Positions 8,206 through 16,661 of a DNA stretch of 64,000 bases are shown here, piece after piece (within the stretch, counting starts at the first letter, position 1; the number at the start of each line of letters is the position of its first letter). The position numbers and the translations under genes were made by a program. A model generated the notes under the pieces. It ran no database searches and was not told the origin of the DNA. It worked only from the letters and a program-made list of their open reading frames with translations. The DNA comes from Pseudomonas sp. MIACH (lineage in GTDB: Bacteria > Pseudomonadota > Gammaproteobacteria > Pseudomonadales > Pseudomonadaceae), in NCBI RefSeq assembly GCF_001269925.1, contig NZ_LHVO01000033.1, positions 1 through 64,000 of the forward strand, in the 5' to 3' direction.

Positions 8206-9735
8206 TCAGTGACTGACGTTATCGACGGCAATGCTTTCGCCGCTGACATCGGCGTAGAACGGCTGGCGCTTGGCGATCAGCAGGTACAGCAACCCTGCAA
8301 TACCGGCGCCAAACAACCAGGAAAACGGCGAGACGCTGGCAAATCCCGGCAACAGCGCCAGCAGGATGGCGATCACGGCTGCAGGAATAAACGCCGCCAC
8401 TGCACGCATATTCACCCCTCGGCTGTAGTAATAAACGCCATTTGGGTCTTCGCTATACAGCTGCGGCACGTCCACCTGGCTTTTACGAATCAGCCAGTAA
8501 TCGACCATGATCACCCCGTACAGCGGCCCCAGCAGTGCGCCCAGGCCGGAGAGGAAATACACGATCACCAGCGGGCTGTTGTAGAGGTTCCACGGCAGGA
8601 TCAGCACGGCCACGGTGGCGCTGATCAGGCCGGCGCGGCGGAAGTTCAGGTACTTGGGCGCCAGGTTGCTTAGCACAAAGGCCGGCGCGACGAAGTTGGC
8701 CATGATGTTTACCGCCACTGTGACGATCAGGAACGCCAGGCAGCCCAGCACGAGAAAGAAGGTATTGGGGATGGCGGCGATGATTTCGGTCGGGCTTTCG
8801 ATCACCCGGCCATTGAGTTGGAACTGGCCGCCGCAGAGCAGCACGGTGATTGCGGCAAACACCAGGATATTCACCGGCAAGCCCCAGAAGTTGCCGACCA
8901 GGATGGTCTTGCGGCACGGCGAAGAGCGGGCGAAGTCGCAGAAGTTGAGGATCAGCGTGCCGTAGATCGCCAGCCACAACGCGCCACCGGCAAAGATATT
9001 GCGCCACATCTCGCCGCCGCTCAGCGGTTCGCGGATCGACCAGGCAATGTTGCCGCCGGCCTGGAAGTACATCCAACCGGCCAGCGACGCCACAGTCAGC
9101 AAAATCACCGGCCCGGCGAAGCCTTCATAACGGCGCACCATCTCCATGCCATAGGCCAGGATCACCAGTTGCACGAACCAGATCGCCACAAAACACGCCC
9201 AACCCAGGGTGGATAACCCCAGGATCGAGTTGTGGTCATAGTCGGCAAAGCCTGGATGAATCGCCGTCAGCAGTACGCGGAAAACTACCGAGGCGAGGTA
9301 GGTCTGGATACCAAACCAGGCAATCGCGATCACGGCGCGGATCAACGCCGGAATCTGCGCACCGTGAATGCCGAAACTGATGCGGCTGATCACCGGAAAC
9401 GGCACGCCGGTCTTTTGGCCCATATACCCCGACAGGTTCATGAAGAAGTACACCAGCGCCGCGCCGATCCCGAGGGACAACAGGATCTGCCAGCCGCCCA
9501 GGCCCAGCGCATACAGGCCGATGGCGAACGAATAGTTGGCGATGTTGTGCACGTCATTGGTCCACAGCGCGAAGATGCTGTAGCGCCCCCAACGTCGGCC
9601 TTCGACCTTGGTGGGCGCCAGGTCCTTGTTGTGCAGGCGTGGGCTGAGCACCAAGGGGCCGGGGCTCGTGGCGTCTGGGTTCAGGGCGGAGGAGGGCAGA
9701 TCCAGTGCGATGTTATTCGAGAGGCTTGTACGCAT
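8206..9735 (-). CDS. NCS1-family nucleobase/hydantoin:cation symporter
   Basis: This inner-membrane permease of 509 residues has about twelve hydrophobic segments. Typical NCS1 features are the N-terminal RRWGRYSIFALWTNDVHNIANYSFA region and GQKTGVPFPVISRISFG before TM3. Known members carry uracil, allantoin, hydantoins or cytosine. The frame is open to 9819, but the ATG at 9735 is preferred because the extension would run over a palindromic operator at 9803-9812. It is first in a two-gene operon with the racemase-like gene, which points to a hydantoin- or ureide-type substrate. The exact substrate is inferred, not shown. Confidence 0.88.
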   Translation of the reverse strand: MRTSLSNNIALDLPSSALNPDATSPGPLVLSPRLHNKDLAPTKVEGRRWGRYSIFALWTNDVHNIANYSFAIGLYALGLGGWQILLSLGIGAALVYFFMNLSGYMGQKTGVPFPVISRISFGIHGAQIPALIRAVIAIAWFGIQTYLASVVFRVLLTAIHPGFADYDHNSILGLSTLGWACFVAIWFVQLVILAYGMEMVRRYEGFAGPVILLTVASLAGWMYFQAGGNIAWSIREPLSGGEMWRNIFAGGALWLAIYGTLILNFCDFARSSPCRKTILVGNFWGLPVNILVFAAITVLLCGGQFQLNGRVIESPTEIIAAIPNTFFLVLGCLAFLIVTVAVNIMANFVAPAFVLSNLAPKYLNFRRAGLISATVAVLILPWNLYNSPLVIVYFLSGLGALLGPLYGVIMVDYWLIRKSQVDVPQLYSEDPNGVYYYSRGVNMRAVAAFIPAAVIAILLALLPGFASVSPFSWLFGAGIAGLLYLLIAKRQPFYADVSGESIAVDNVSH

Positions 9736-9802
9736 TCCGGCAGGCTCCAGCACATCTGCCGGGAAGCCGCAGATGGCAAAGTGTATGTAGGTTTTGTATT
9801 TA

Positions 9803-9812
9803 TTGTATACAA
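9803..9812. promoter_or_regulatory. Candidate operator TTGTATACAA
   Basis: A perfect 10-bp palindrome lies 68 bases upstream of the NCS1 permease ATG, in an AT-rich region. Sites of the form TGTATACA are typical for GntR-type regulators. No GntR gene is adjacent, so the regulator would have to lie outside the immediate neighbourhood. Confidence 0.45.
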
Positions 9813-10095
9813 AGCACATTCCACCTTAAGCCACATGCGTGCCAGTTTTGGATCTATGAAAGTCCTGGGTAATTTCGTTTTTATAGGTCGGTTAAATAAC
9901 TGACTGAATTTGAAGAAATATAAATTGACCGATTGAACAGCTATTTATTTTTGGGTTGTCAGCGTGCGATTCACCAGGCCAACCGAGGGGAGGGGAGAGG
10001 TGTTACGTTATGGTGCGGCTGAAGAGAAATTGCACACATAAATGGCACCGATGGTTACATCTATGTGTACATCTCTAACATTCAGCACAAGACAA
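9813..10095. other. Non-coding region before the NCS1 gene
   Basis: This AT-rich gap, together with the operator and a REP on either side, separates the NCS1 permease start (9735) from the cysH stop (10161). I see no open frame with coding character. A second loose TACATCTATGTGTACATC repeat lies near 10054-10071. The region most likely holds the permease promoter. Confidence 0.5.
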
Positions 10096-10150
10096 AATGT
10101 GGGAGGGGGCAAGTCGAATCGTCGCACCGCCCCTCCCAAATTTTTTAATC
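10096..10150. repeat. REP hairpin with variant loop, after cysH
   Basis: Arms TGTGGGAGGGG and CCCCTCCCA flank a spacer that reads CAAGTCGAATCGTCGCACC. The same unusual spacer-plus-arm sequence recurs at about 20346-20376 between prpC and acnD, so the two copies share a recent ancestor. A run of T follows on the plus strand. It sits just past the cysH stop and could end that transcript. Confidence 0.8.
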
Positions 10151-10160
10151 GCGTCCGCCA

Positions 10161-10895
10161 TTAGGCCTTGCTGATGATATTCCCGGCATGCAGCCCGCAT
10201 TCCTTCTGGGTGGCTTCCTCCCACCACCAACGACCTTCGCGCTCGTGCTGGTTCGGCAGCACAGGACGGGTGCACGGCTCGCACCCGATGCTGATAAAGC
10301 CGCGCTCATGCAGGCTGTTGTACGGCAATTCCAGCATGCGGATGTAACCCCAGATCTCTTCGCTGGTCATCTGCGCCAGCGGGTTGAATTTGTACAGGGT
10401 TCGCTCCGGGGTGGAGAAGGCCGTGTCGATTTCCAGCGCCGCCACCTGGCTGCGGGTGCCGGGGCTCTGGTCGCGGCGTTGGCCGGTGGCCCAGGCGCTG
10501 ACGTCGGAAAGCTTGCGGCGCAGCGGCTCGATCTTGCGCACGCCGCAGCATTCGCCATGGCCGTCCTTGTAGAAGCTGAACAGGCCTTTCTCCTTGACGA
10601 AGGGTTCCAGCTTGCTCTGGTCCGGGGAGATCAGTTCGATATCGATCTTGTAGAAATCGCGCACCTGCTCGATAAACCGGTAGGTCTCCGGGTGCAGGCG
10701 GCCGGTGTCGAGGCTGAACACCTTGACGTTCTTGTTCAGCTTCCAGGCCATGTCCACCAGCACCACATCCTCGGCGCCGCTGAAGGAAATCCACAGGTCA
10801 TCACCGAACTGGCTGAACGCCAGCTTGAGAATGTCCTGGGCAGACTTGTTGGCATAAGTCGTGGCGAGTTCAACGACGTCGAAGGCTTGGTTCAT
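10161..10895 (-). CDS. cysH: Assimilatory APS/PAPS reductase
   Basis: This enzyme reduces adenylyl sulfate (or PAPS) to sulfite in cysteine biosynthesis, with thioredoxin as donor; it is cytoplasmic. It has 244 residues. The PP-loop region SFSGAED lies near 37-43. A Cys-Cys pair (116-117) with C205 and C208 (GCEPC) forms the [4Fe-4S] signature of the APS-reductase type used by Pseudomonas. The C-terminal catalytic ECGLH motif has Cys at 233. The cluster cysteines argue for APS rather than PAPS specificity. The gene is alone on its strand and divergent from thrH. Confidence 0.94.
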   Translation of the reverse strand: MNQAFDVVELATTYANKSAQDILKLAFSQFGDDLWISFSGAEDVVLVDMAWKLNKNVKVFSLDTGRLHPETYRFIEQVRDFYKIDIELISPDQSKLEPFVKEKGLFSFYKDGHGECCGVRKIEPLRRKLSDVSAWATGQRRDQSPGTRSQVAALEIDTAFSTPERTLYKFNPLAQMTSEEIWGYIRMLELPYNSLHERGFISIGCEPCTRPVLPNQHEREGRWWWEEATQKECGLHAGNIISKA

Positions 10896-11046
10896 CAGGA
10901 CGGTTCCTACAGGTCAGTGGCGCTGAGCGCTCTATAGGGGAGCGATGGTATCAAAATCCGCTCTGCGTTGCGGCGGCGGGCTTGAATCGCTAGAGTTCGG
11001 CAGTCCTTTTGCTCGCTCAACCAACAACATCTAATGGGAGTGTCTT

Positions 11047-11664
11047 GTGGAAATTGCCTGTCTCGACCTGGAAGGGGTGCTGGTGCCGGAAATCTGGATC
11101 GCCTTCGCCGAAAAAACCGGTATTGAATCCCTGCGGGCCACCACCCGGGACATTCCCGACTACGACGTGCTGATGAAGCAGCGCCTGCGCATCCTCGACG
11201 AACACGGGCTCAAGCTCGCCGACATCCAGGAAGTGATCGCCACCCTCAAACCGCTGGACGGCGCCATCGAGTTCGTCAATTGGCTGCGCGAGCGCTTCCA
11301 GGTGGTGATCCTGTCCGACACCTTCTACGAATTCTCCCAGCCGCTGATGCGCCAACTGGGCTTCCCGACCTTGCTGTGCCACCGCCTCATCACCGACGAA
11401 AACGACCGCGTGGTCAGCTACCAACTGCGCCAGAAAGACCCCAAGCGCCAGTCAGTATTGGCGTTCAAGACCCTCTACTACCGCGTGATCGCCGCAGGCG
11501 ACTCCTACAACGACACCACCATGTTGGGCGAGGCCGACCGTGGGATTCTGTTCCATGCGCCGGAAAATGTGATTCGCGAATTCCCGCAGTTTCCGGCGGT
11601 GCATACGTTTGAAGATTTGAAGAAAGAGTTCATCAGGGCGTCGAATCGGCAGTTGAGCCTGTAA
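11047..11664 (+). CDS. thrH: Phosphoserine phosphatase / homoserine phosphotransferase
   Basis: ThrH is a HAD-family enzyme that dephosphorylates phosphoserine and can transfer the phosphate to homoserine, linking serine and threonine synthesis. At 205 residues it matches Pseudomonas ThrH. Motif I is CLDLEGVLVPE, with Asp7 as nucleophile and Glu in place of the usual second Asp. Motif II is ILSDTF (near residue 95) and motif IV GDSYNDTTML (near 155). The start is GTG at 11047, placed 7 bases after a GGGAG ribosome site. The gene is monocistronic and ends before a long REP inverted repeat. Confidence 0.93.
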   Translation: MEIACLDLEGVLVPEIWIAFAEKTGIESLRATTRDIPDYDVLMKQRLRILDEHGLKLADIQEVIATLKPLDGAIEFVNWLRERFQVVILSDTFYEFSQPLMRQLGFPTLLCHRLITDENDRVVSYQLRQKDPKRQSVLAFKTLYYRVIAAGDSYNDTTMLGEADRGILFHAPENVIREFPQFPAVHTFEDLKKEFIRASNRQLSL

Positions 11665-11690
11665 TTTCTTTCGGTCCGGCTGAGGGCCCT

Positions 11691-11772
11691 ATCGGGAGCA
11701 AGCCCCCTCCCACATTCGACACCATTCCAACAGATAAACGAGGTCGAATGTGGGAGGGGGCTTGCTCCCGAT
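11691..11772. repeat. 30-bp perfect inverted repeat (REP pair)
   Basis: Arms at 11691-11720 and 11743-11772 are exact 30-base reverse complements around a 22-base spacer. They carry the GTGGGAGGGGGCTTGCTCCCGAT core. The element lies between the convergent thrH and higA genes and can fold in either RNA, so it may serve as a shared 3' end. Confidence 0.92.
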
Positions 11773-11803
11773 GGGGAAGGTAGCGCCACTACCAATGTTC
11801 CTG

Positions 11804-12160
11804 TCAGTCCCCTGCAAGCAACCGCTCATAGGGAATACTCAAGCCTTCATGCAGCCGCTTGATCATCGACAGGCTCAGCTTGCGCTTGTGGTTCAGCACT
11901 TCGGATACACGTCCGCTGGTGCCGATAAATGGCTCCAGGTCGCGGGCAGTCATGCCCAGTTGCTCCATGCGAAATTTAATGGCTTCCACCGGATCAGAAG
12001 GTGGCATTGGGTAATGTTCGGCTTCGTACTTCTCAATGAGTACTGCAAGAATTTCCAGCTCATCGCCTTCAGTCGAGCCGATGTCCGCTCCCCAGAGCTG
12101 CTGCACCCGCGCGAGTGCCGCAGTGAGGTCTTCCTGGGAGTGTATGGGTTTGATGTTCAT
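11804..12160 (-). CDS. higA: HigA-type antitoxin, XRE helix-turn-helix
   Basis: This is the antitoxin of a type II toxin-antitoxin pair, with 118 residues. The C-terminal half holds an XRE-type HTH (about residues 66-112, with MTARDLEPFIGTSGRVSEVLN). The acidic N-terminal half is expected to bind the toxin. It follows the toxin gene with the stop and start codons overlapping as TAATG, so translation is coupled. The toxin-first order is characteristic of higBA. HigA with HigB would bind the palindrome at 12470-12488 and repress the operon. Confidence 0.88.
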   Translation of the reverse strand: MNIKPIHSQEDLTAALARVQQLWGADIGSTEGDELEILAVLIEKYEAEHYPMPPSDPVEAIKFRMEQLGMTARDLEPFIGTSGRVSEVLNHKRKLSLSMIKRLHEGLSIPYERLLAGD

Positions 12161-12462
12161 TACACGGTCTCCGCATTGATCTGGTCGTACTGCGCATGAG
12201 TCCCTACGAACCGTATGAACCCAAGCTGTCGCTGGTAATCGATCGCCATGATCACTCGATATTTGTTGCCGCCCACGTTGAATACAACCCTGCCACCTTT
12301 GAGAATGCTCGCGGTCCTGAGCGCTGCCTTGAGTGCTTGTGGCGTTGGGTAAATGGCCTTTTCCATATGGCGATACAATTCAATAAGCGGTGCCTTTGCA
12401 TCGATATAGGCGGGTTGGCTTTCCCAGAATATTCGTAAGGTCGAGAGGGCGATTATCCGCAT
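12160..12462 (-). CDS. higB: HigB-type mRNA interferase toxin
   Basis: HigB is a ribosome-dependent mRNA endonuclease of the RelE/HigB fold; this one has 100 residues. Family features are the N-terminal MRIIALSTLRIFWE, a central ASILKGGRVVFNVGGNKYRVIMAIDY strand-turn-strand with basic catalytic surface residues, and the C-terminal IRFVGTHAQYDQI. The start follows GGGAG by nine bases, and that ribosome site lies inside the right arm of the operator palindrome. It is first of the two-gene operon with higA. Confidence 0.9.
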   Translation of the reverse strand: MRIIALSTLRIFWESQPAYIDAKAPLIELYRHMEKAIYPTPQALKAALRTASILKGGRVVFNVGGNKYRVIMAIDYQRQLGFIRFVGTHAQYDQINAETV

Positions 12463-12469
12463 CGCTGCA

Positions 12470-12488
12470 ATCTCCCAATTTGGGAGAT
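12470..12488. promoter_or_regulatory. higBA operator palindrome
   Basis: A perfect inverted repeat, ATCTCCCAA and TTGGGAGAT around a single central T, ends eight bases upstream of the higB start. It overlaps the ribosome-binding site. The placement is that of an autoregulatory operator for the HigA or HigBA complex. Confidence 0.7.
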
Positions 12489-12691
12489 GATAGGCGCGGT
12501 TGAGAGGGGGTGCAATCTCGGAAATATTTCCTGACGGGTAGGCAGTCGCTTCATGTGATCCTTCACAGACGGCGGGTGGACGGTTGAAGCCGGACGCTAT
12601 CTTCCAACGTTCAACTACGTCTACTGCGGTTCTGATTCAGGTTTTTTCTACTGCTCGGCGCTGCGTCTGAGAGCCAGGAAGGCACTGCGCG

Positions 12692-14035
12692 CTACAGGCT
12701 TTCCAGCGTTTGTAACAACACCCGCACCTTCGTCAGCGACTCCTGGTACTCCGCCTCCCACTGCGAATCCGCCACGATCCCACCGCCGCCCCAACAGCAC
12801 ACCTGGCCATCCTTGACCAGCAAACTGCGGATGGCGATGGAGCTGTCCATCTCGCCGCGCACATCCAGGTACACCAGCGAACCGCAGTACAGCCCACGGC
12901 GTGTGGGCTCCAGTTCGTCGATGATCTGCATCGCGCGGATCTTCGGGGCGCCGGTGATCGAGCCACCAGGGAAGCTGCCGGCGATCAGGTCGAGGGCGTC
13001 TTTATCGTCGGCCAACTCGCCGGTCACGCTGCTGACCAGGTGATGCACATTGGGGTAGCTTTCCAGGCTGAACAGTTCCGGCACGTTTACCGAGCCGATG
13101 CGGCAGGTGCGGCCGAGGTCGTTGCGCAGCAGGTCGACGATCATCAGGTTCTCGGCGCGGTCCTTGGGGCTGGCCAGCAGCTCGGCTGCATGGGCGGCGT
13201 CTTCTTCCGGCGTGAGGCCGCGGGGGCGGGTGCCTTTGATCGGGCGGGTTTCGACGTGGCGCTCGCTGATGTGCACGAAACGCTCCGGCGACAGGCTCAG
13301 TACCGCGCCGTCGTCCGGCAGGCTCTGGAACCCGGAAAATGGCGTCGGGCAGGCTTCGCGCAGGGCGCAATAGGCGGCCCAGGGATCACCGATGCATGGT
13401 GCGCGAAAACGCTGGGCGAAGTTGACCTGGTAGCAGTCGCCGGCCTGGATGTAATCCTGGATACGCACGATGGCCTGGCGGTAGGCCTCGGCGCTGAGGT
13501 CGGGCGCCATCGGGCCCTGGAGTTTGAACGGCGCAGAGGTGTCGACAGCCCCATGGCTGAACAACGCGATCAGTCGTTGCCGTTCGCTATCTGCCAGCGT
13601 GGGATGAAACACCAGCTGGCTGGCCTGCGCCTGGTGGTCACTGATCAGCGCCCAGGCATACAGCCCAAAGCGCGCGTCCGGCAGGTGCAGGTCATCCACC
13701 GCCAAGTGCGGCATGTGTTCCAGGTGCCGGCCGAAGTCGTAGCTCAGGTAGCCGATCAAGCCGCCGGCGAACGGCAACTGCAAACCGGAGGGAATTGCGG
13801 CTTCACCCAATCGCGTCAGGTTTTCCCGTAAGCGATGCAGGAAAGCAGCGCCGCTTTCGTCAGGCGCTACCGTCAACGTCGCTTCAGGCCAGGCGCTGAG
13901 CAGGTCGTAACGCCCACGCTCGGCGGCCGGGCGGCCGCTGTCGAGCAGCACCGCGCCGGGAGCATGGCGAATCGCCGCAAAATACTCGGCGGGGTTGGCC
14001 CGGTAGGGCAATGGGTGTACGGAGCAGGTCAACAT
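12692..14035 (-). CDS. pabB: Aminodeoxychorismate synthase component I
   Basis: PabB converts chorismate plus ammonia to 4-amino-4-deoxychorismate for folate synthesis, acting with a PabA glutaminase. It has 447 residues and is cytoplasmic. The N-terminal subdomain is followed by the chorismate-binding domain (about 185-440). Signature segments are PIKGTRPRG (Lys near 275, the nucleophile of the PabB type), DRAENLMIVDLLRNDLGR (near 293), and GSITGAPKIRAMQIIDELEP (near 355). PIKGT separates it from anthranilate synthase TrpE, which has PIAGT. No pabA or pabC gene is adjacent. Confidence 0.92.
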   Translation of the reverse strand: MLTCSVHPLPYRANPAEYFAAIRHAPGAVLLDSGRPAAERGRYDLLSAWPEATLTVAPDESGAAFLHRLRENLTRLGEAAIPSGLQLPFAGGLIGYLSYDFGRHLEHMPHLAVDDLHLPDARFGLYAWALISDHQAQASQLVFHPTLADSERQRLIALFSHGAVDTSAPFKLQGPMAPDLSAEAYRQAIVRIQDYIQAGDCYQVNFAQRFRAPCIGDPWAAYCALREACPTPFSGFQSLPDDGAVLSLSPERFVHISERHVETRPIKGTRPRGLTPEEDAAHAAELLASPKDRAENLMIVDLLRNDLGRTCRIGSVNVPELFSLESYPNVHHLVSSVTGELADDKDALDLIAGSFPGGSITGAPKIRAMQIIDELEPTRRGLYCGSLVYLDVRGEMDSSIAIRSLLVKDGQVCCWGGGGIVADSQWEAEYQESLTKVRVLLQTLESL

Positions 14036-14082
14036 GCGGGGTTGGATCAGCTAATGGCGCGGGAGGAGGGGGATTGTAGTCC

Positions 14083-14118
14083 CCTGTAGGATTTGCTCCT
14101 AGAGGGGATGTCGGGGAT
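14083..14118. repeat. Imperfect hairpin between ligase and pabB
   Basis: CCCCTGTAGGA and TCCTAGAGGGG lie head to head around a TTTGC spacer in the 102-bp gap between two same-strand genes. It may mark the end of the ligase operon. No T-tract follows, so terminator function is only a suggestion. Confidence 0.4.
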
Positions 14119-14137
14119 AGACAGTTTGAAGGCAGGG

Positions 14138-15124
14138 TCAGCCTTCCACGGGCGGAATATGCCCGAACATCTCCTGCACAAACTTCACCCGCTCTTCTGG
14201 GGTTTCCGTCACGCCGGCGGCTTTCAGGTCTTCCAGTCGCGCCTCCACCGCATGGGTGCGCAGGGTCAGGCCGCAGTCGTTGGCGATCTGGATATTGAGC
14301 CCCGGCCGCGCATTCAGCTCCAGGATCAGCGGGCCTTTTTCCTGGTCGAGCACCATGTCCACGCCGATATACCCCAGCCCGCAGAGCTCGTAGCAGCCGG
14401 CCGCGAGCTTCATGAAACCGTCCCAGTTGGGCAGTTGCACGCCATCCACCGCGTTGGTGGTGTCGGGGTGTTTGGTGATGATGTTGTTCAGCCAGGTGCC
14501 GCGCAGGGTCAGGCCGGTGGCGAGGTCGACGCCCACGCCAATCGCGCCCTGGTGCAGGTTGGCCTTGCCGCCCGACTGGCGGGTGGGCAAGCGCAGCATC
14601 GCCATCACCGGGTAGCCCATCAGCACGATGATGCGAATATCCGGCACGCCCTCGTAACTGATGCTCTTGAAGATCTGGTCGGGCACCACGCGGTATTCGA
14701 TCAGCGCGCGGTCGCGGTGACCACCCAGGGAATACAGGCCGGTGAGGATGCTGGAAATCTGATGTTCGATCTCTTCATGGCTGATGATCTTGCCGGACAC
14801 TGTGCGATAGCGCCCCTCAAAACGGTCCGCCACCACCAGGATACCGTCGCCGCCGGCGCCCTGGGCCGGTTTGATCACGAAATCGCTGCGCCCGCCAATG
14901 ATCTCGTCGAGCTTGTCGATTTCCTTCTCGGTGGAGATCACCCCGTACATTTCCGGCACATGGATGCCGGCGGCGATGGCCCGTTCCTTGGTGATGATCT
15001 TGTCATCCACGATCGGATACAGGCTGCGCTTGTTGTACTTGAGCACGTAGTCGGCATTGCGCCGGTTGATGCCCATGATCCCCCGCGCTTCCAGGGCCTT
15101 CCAGGTCTTCCAGAAGCCGAACAT
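14138..15124 (-). CDS. Alpha-L-glutamate ligase-like ATP-grasp protein
   Basis: This is an ATP-grasp enzyme of 328 residues related to RimK, expected to join an amino acid (typically glutamate) to an acceptor with ATP. It has the ATP-grasp signature VIKPAQGAGGDGILVV (about 92-107) and a C-terminal metal/ATP site with DMVLDQEKGPLILELNARPGLNIQIAN (about 258-285). It is the last gene of a three-gene operon after a secreted retropepsin-like protease and a transglutaminase-like membrane protein. Its ATG overlaps the upstream stop as TAATG. The co-conserved trio suggests an amide or peptide modification linked to the envelope, but neither acceptor nor product is known to me. Confidence 0.85.
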   Translation of the reverse strand: MFGFWKTWKALEARGIMGINRRNADYVLKYNKRSLYPIVDDKIITKERAIAAGIHVPEMYGVISTEKEIDKLDEIIGGRSDFVIKPAQGAGGDGILVVADRFEGRYRTVSGKIISHEEIEHQISSILTGLYSLGGHRDRALIEYRVVPDQIFKSISYEGVPDIRIIVLMGYPVMAMLRLPTRQSGGKANLHQGAIGVGVDLATGLTLRGTWLNNIITKHPDTTNAVDGVQLPNWDGFMKLAAGCYELCGLGYIGVDMVLDQEKGPLILELNARPGLNIQIANDCGLTLRTHAVEARLEDLKAAGVTETPEERVKFVQEMFGHIPPVEG

Positions 15125-16656
15125 TACGAGTCAGCCTTGAGAAAGGCCTTGAACCGCACCAGCTCGGTCAGGCGGTAGCCGCGATAGCGACCCATCGCCA
15201 GCATGAAGCCCACCAGGATCAACAGGATCGCCGGGAAGGTGAACACAAAGTAGATCAGCTCCGGCACGCTCATGATGATGTGTGCCAGGGACGCGGCGAA
15301 CAGCGTACCAATCGCCACCTTGAGCGCATGGCTGGCGCCGCGCTCTTCCCAGGTGATCGACAGGCGTTCGATGGTCATGGTCAAAATCACCATCGGGAAC
15401 AGCGCCACCGACAGCCCGCGCTCCAGCCCCAGCTTGTGGCTGAACAGGCTGATGGCCGCGATCAGCACCACCACGAAGGTCAGCACCACCGACAACCTCG
15501 GCAGCATCTGCAACTTCAAGTGTTCCAGGTACGACCTGAGGGACAGGCCCAGCGCCGTGATAATTGTAAACAGCACAATCCCGAAGCCCAGTTGCGTCTC
15601 GCGGAACGCCAGGGCAATCAGCACCGGGGTAAAGGTGCCCAGGGTCTGCAGGCCGATCAGGTTGCGCAGGATCAGGATCACCAGCACGCCAATCGGGATC
15701 ATCACCATGATCATGAAGGTCTGCTGGGTTTGCAGCGGCAGGCCGTACAGCGAGTATTCGAGGAAGTTGGCGTCGGTATTCTCGTCGGTCAGCTTGGCCA
15801 GGCGAATCGCGTTCATTTCGCTGTTGTTCAGGCTGAAGGTGACCATGGCTTTCTTGCCGCCATCGACGGTGATCAGGTTTTCATCGCCGGTCCACCACAG
15901 CAGGCGGTCGGCGGGCAGGCCCTGTTCGCCGGTCTCGGGGTTGAAGTACAGCCAGTCGTTGCCATTGAAGCTGCGCAGCCACAGTTCCGGGCTTTGCGGC
16001 TGGTCGGCCACCAGGCGGATGGTGTGGACCTTTTCCACCGGCACGTGGGCGATGGACAGCAGCAACTCGACGATCTTGGCCTTGTGCGGCGTGGACGGAT
16101 CGCCCGCCAGCAACAGCTTCACATTGTCGTCGTTGAGGTTGTTGGTGCGCTTGATGGCTTCGGTGATGAAGGTCTCGACGTCGGCCGAATGCTGGCGGAT
16201 CGGCGCCAGCAGGGCTTCGGCGGCGATTTTTTCCGGACCTTCCACGGCAATACTGTCGCGGAACGTCGGGCCCTTGATCTTGGTTTTTTCGCCGCTGTAG
16301 CGCTTGGTCAGCACCAGGCGGTAATACAGGGTCTGGTTGCCCTTGGCGCGGCGTGCTGACCAGGTGACCTTGCGGTTGCCGTCGATGCGGTTGACGCTCA
16401 CCCCGTAGTTGTTCGAGATAAAGCTCTCATTAAGGCTGACAAAGTCGCGGCTCAAGGGCGGCACGAACATCTGGATCTTCACCGGGTCTTTCGGGTTGGC
16501 GACGAACTCGACCTTGGCGTCGATGTTCCACAAGTCGTCGGTGGCGTCCTCGGTGACAGGAATGCCCAGCACGAAGATCTGATAGGCGGTGACCGAAATA
16601 CCCAACACCACCAGGATGGCGATCAGGATTCTCAGGTGCAGGGTTAGAGAGCGCAT
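15124..16656 (-). CDS. Inactive transglutaminase-like 7TM membrane protein
   Basis: The protein of 510 residues has an N-terminal anchor helix (about 10-30). A large periplasmic region follows (about 35-310), with the shape of the inactive-transglutaminase domain. The C-terminal half has about seven hydrophobic segments (from about 320, starting TFMIMVMIPIGVLVILILRNLIG). It is the middle gene of the operon, five bases after the protease stop and overlapping the ligase start. In related genomes these three genes travel together, so it probably positions or senses the substrate of the ligase and protease at the inner membrane. No catalytic Cys-His-Asp triad is evident. Confidence 0.82.
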   Translation of the reverse strand: MRSLTLHLRILIAILVVLGISVTAYQIFVLGIPVTEDATDDLWNIDAKVEFVANPKDPVKIQMFVPPLSRDFVSLNESFISNNYGVSVNRIDGNRKVTWSARRAKGNQTLYYRLVLTKRYSGEKTKIKGPTFRDSIAVEGPEKIAAEALLAPIRQHSADVETFITEAIKRTNNLNDDNVKLLLAGDPSTPHKAKIVELLLSIAHVPVEKVHTIRLVADQPQSPELWLRSFNGNDWLYFNPETGEQGLPADRLLWWTGDENLITVDGGKKAMVTFSLNNSEMNAIRLAKLTDENTDANFLEYSLYGLPLQTQQTFMIMVMIPIGVLVILILRNLIGLQTLGTFTPVLIALAFRETQLGFGIVLFTIITALGLSLRSYLEHLKLQMLPRLSVVLTFVVVLIAAISLFSHKLGLERGLSVALFPMVILTMTIERLSITWEERGASHALKVAIGTLFAASLAHIIMSVPELIYFVFTFPAILLILVGFMLAMGRYRGYRLTELVRFKAFLKADS

Positions 16657-16661
16657 TCGGT

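Noticed and set aside
10075..10284. A 69-codon open frame over the end of cysH
   Set aside because: It is read through a REP hairpin and overlaps the conserved C-terminus of cysH in another frame.
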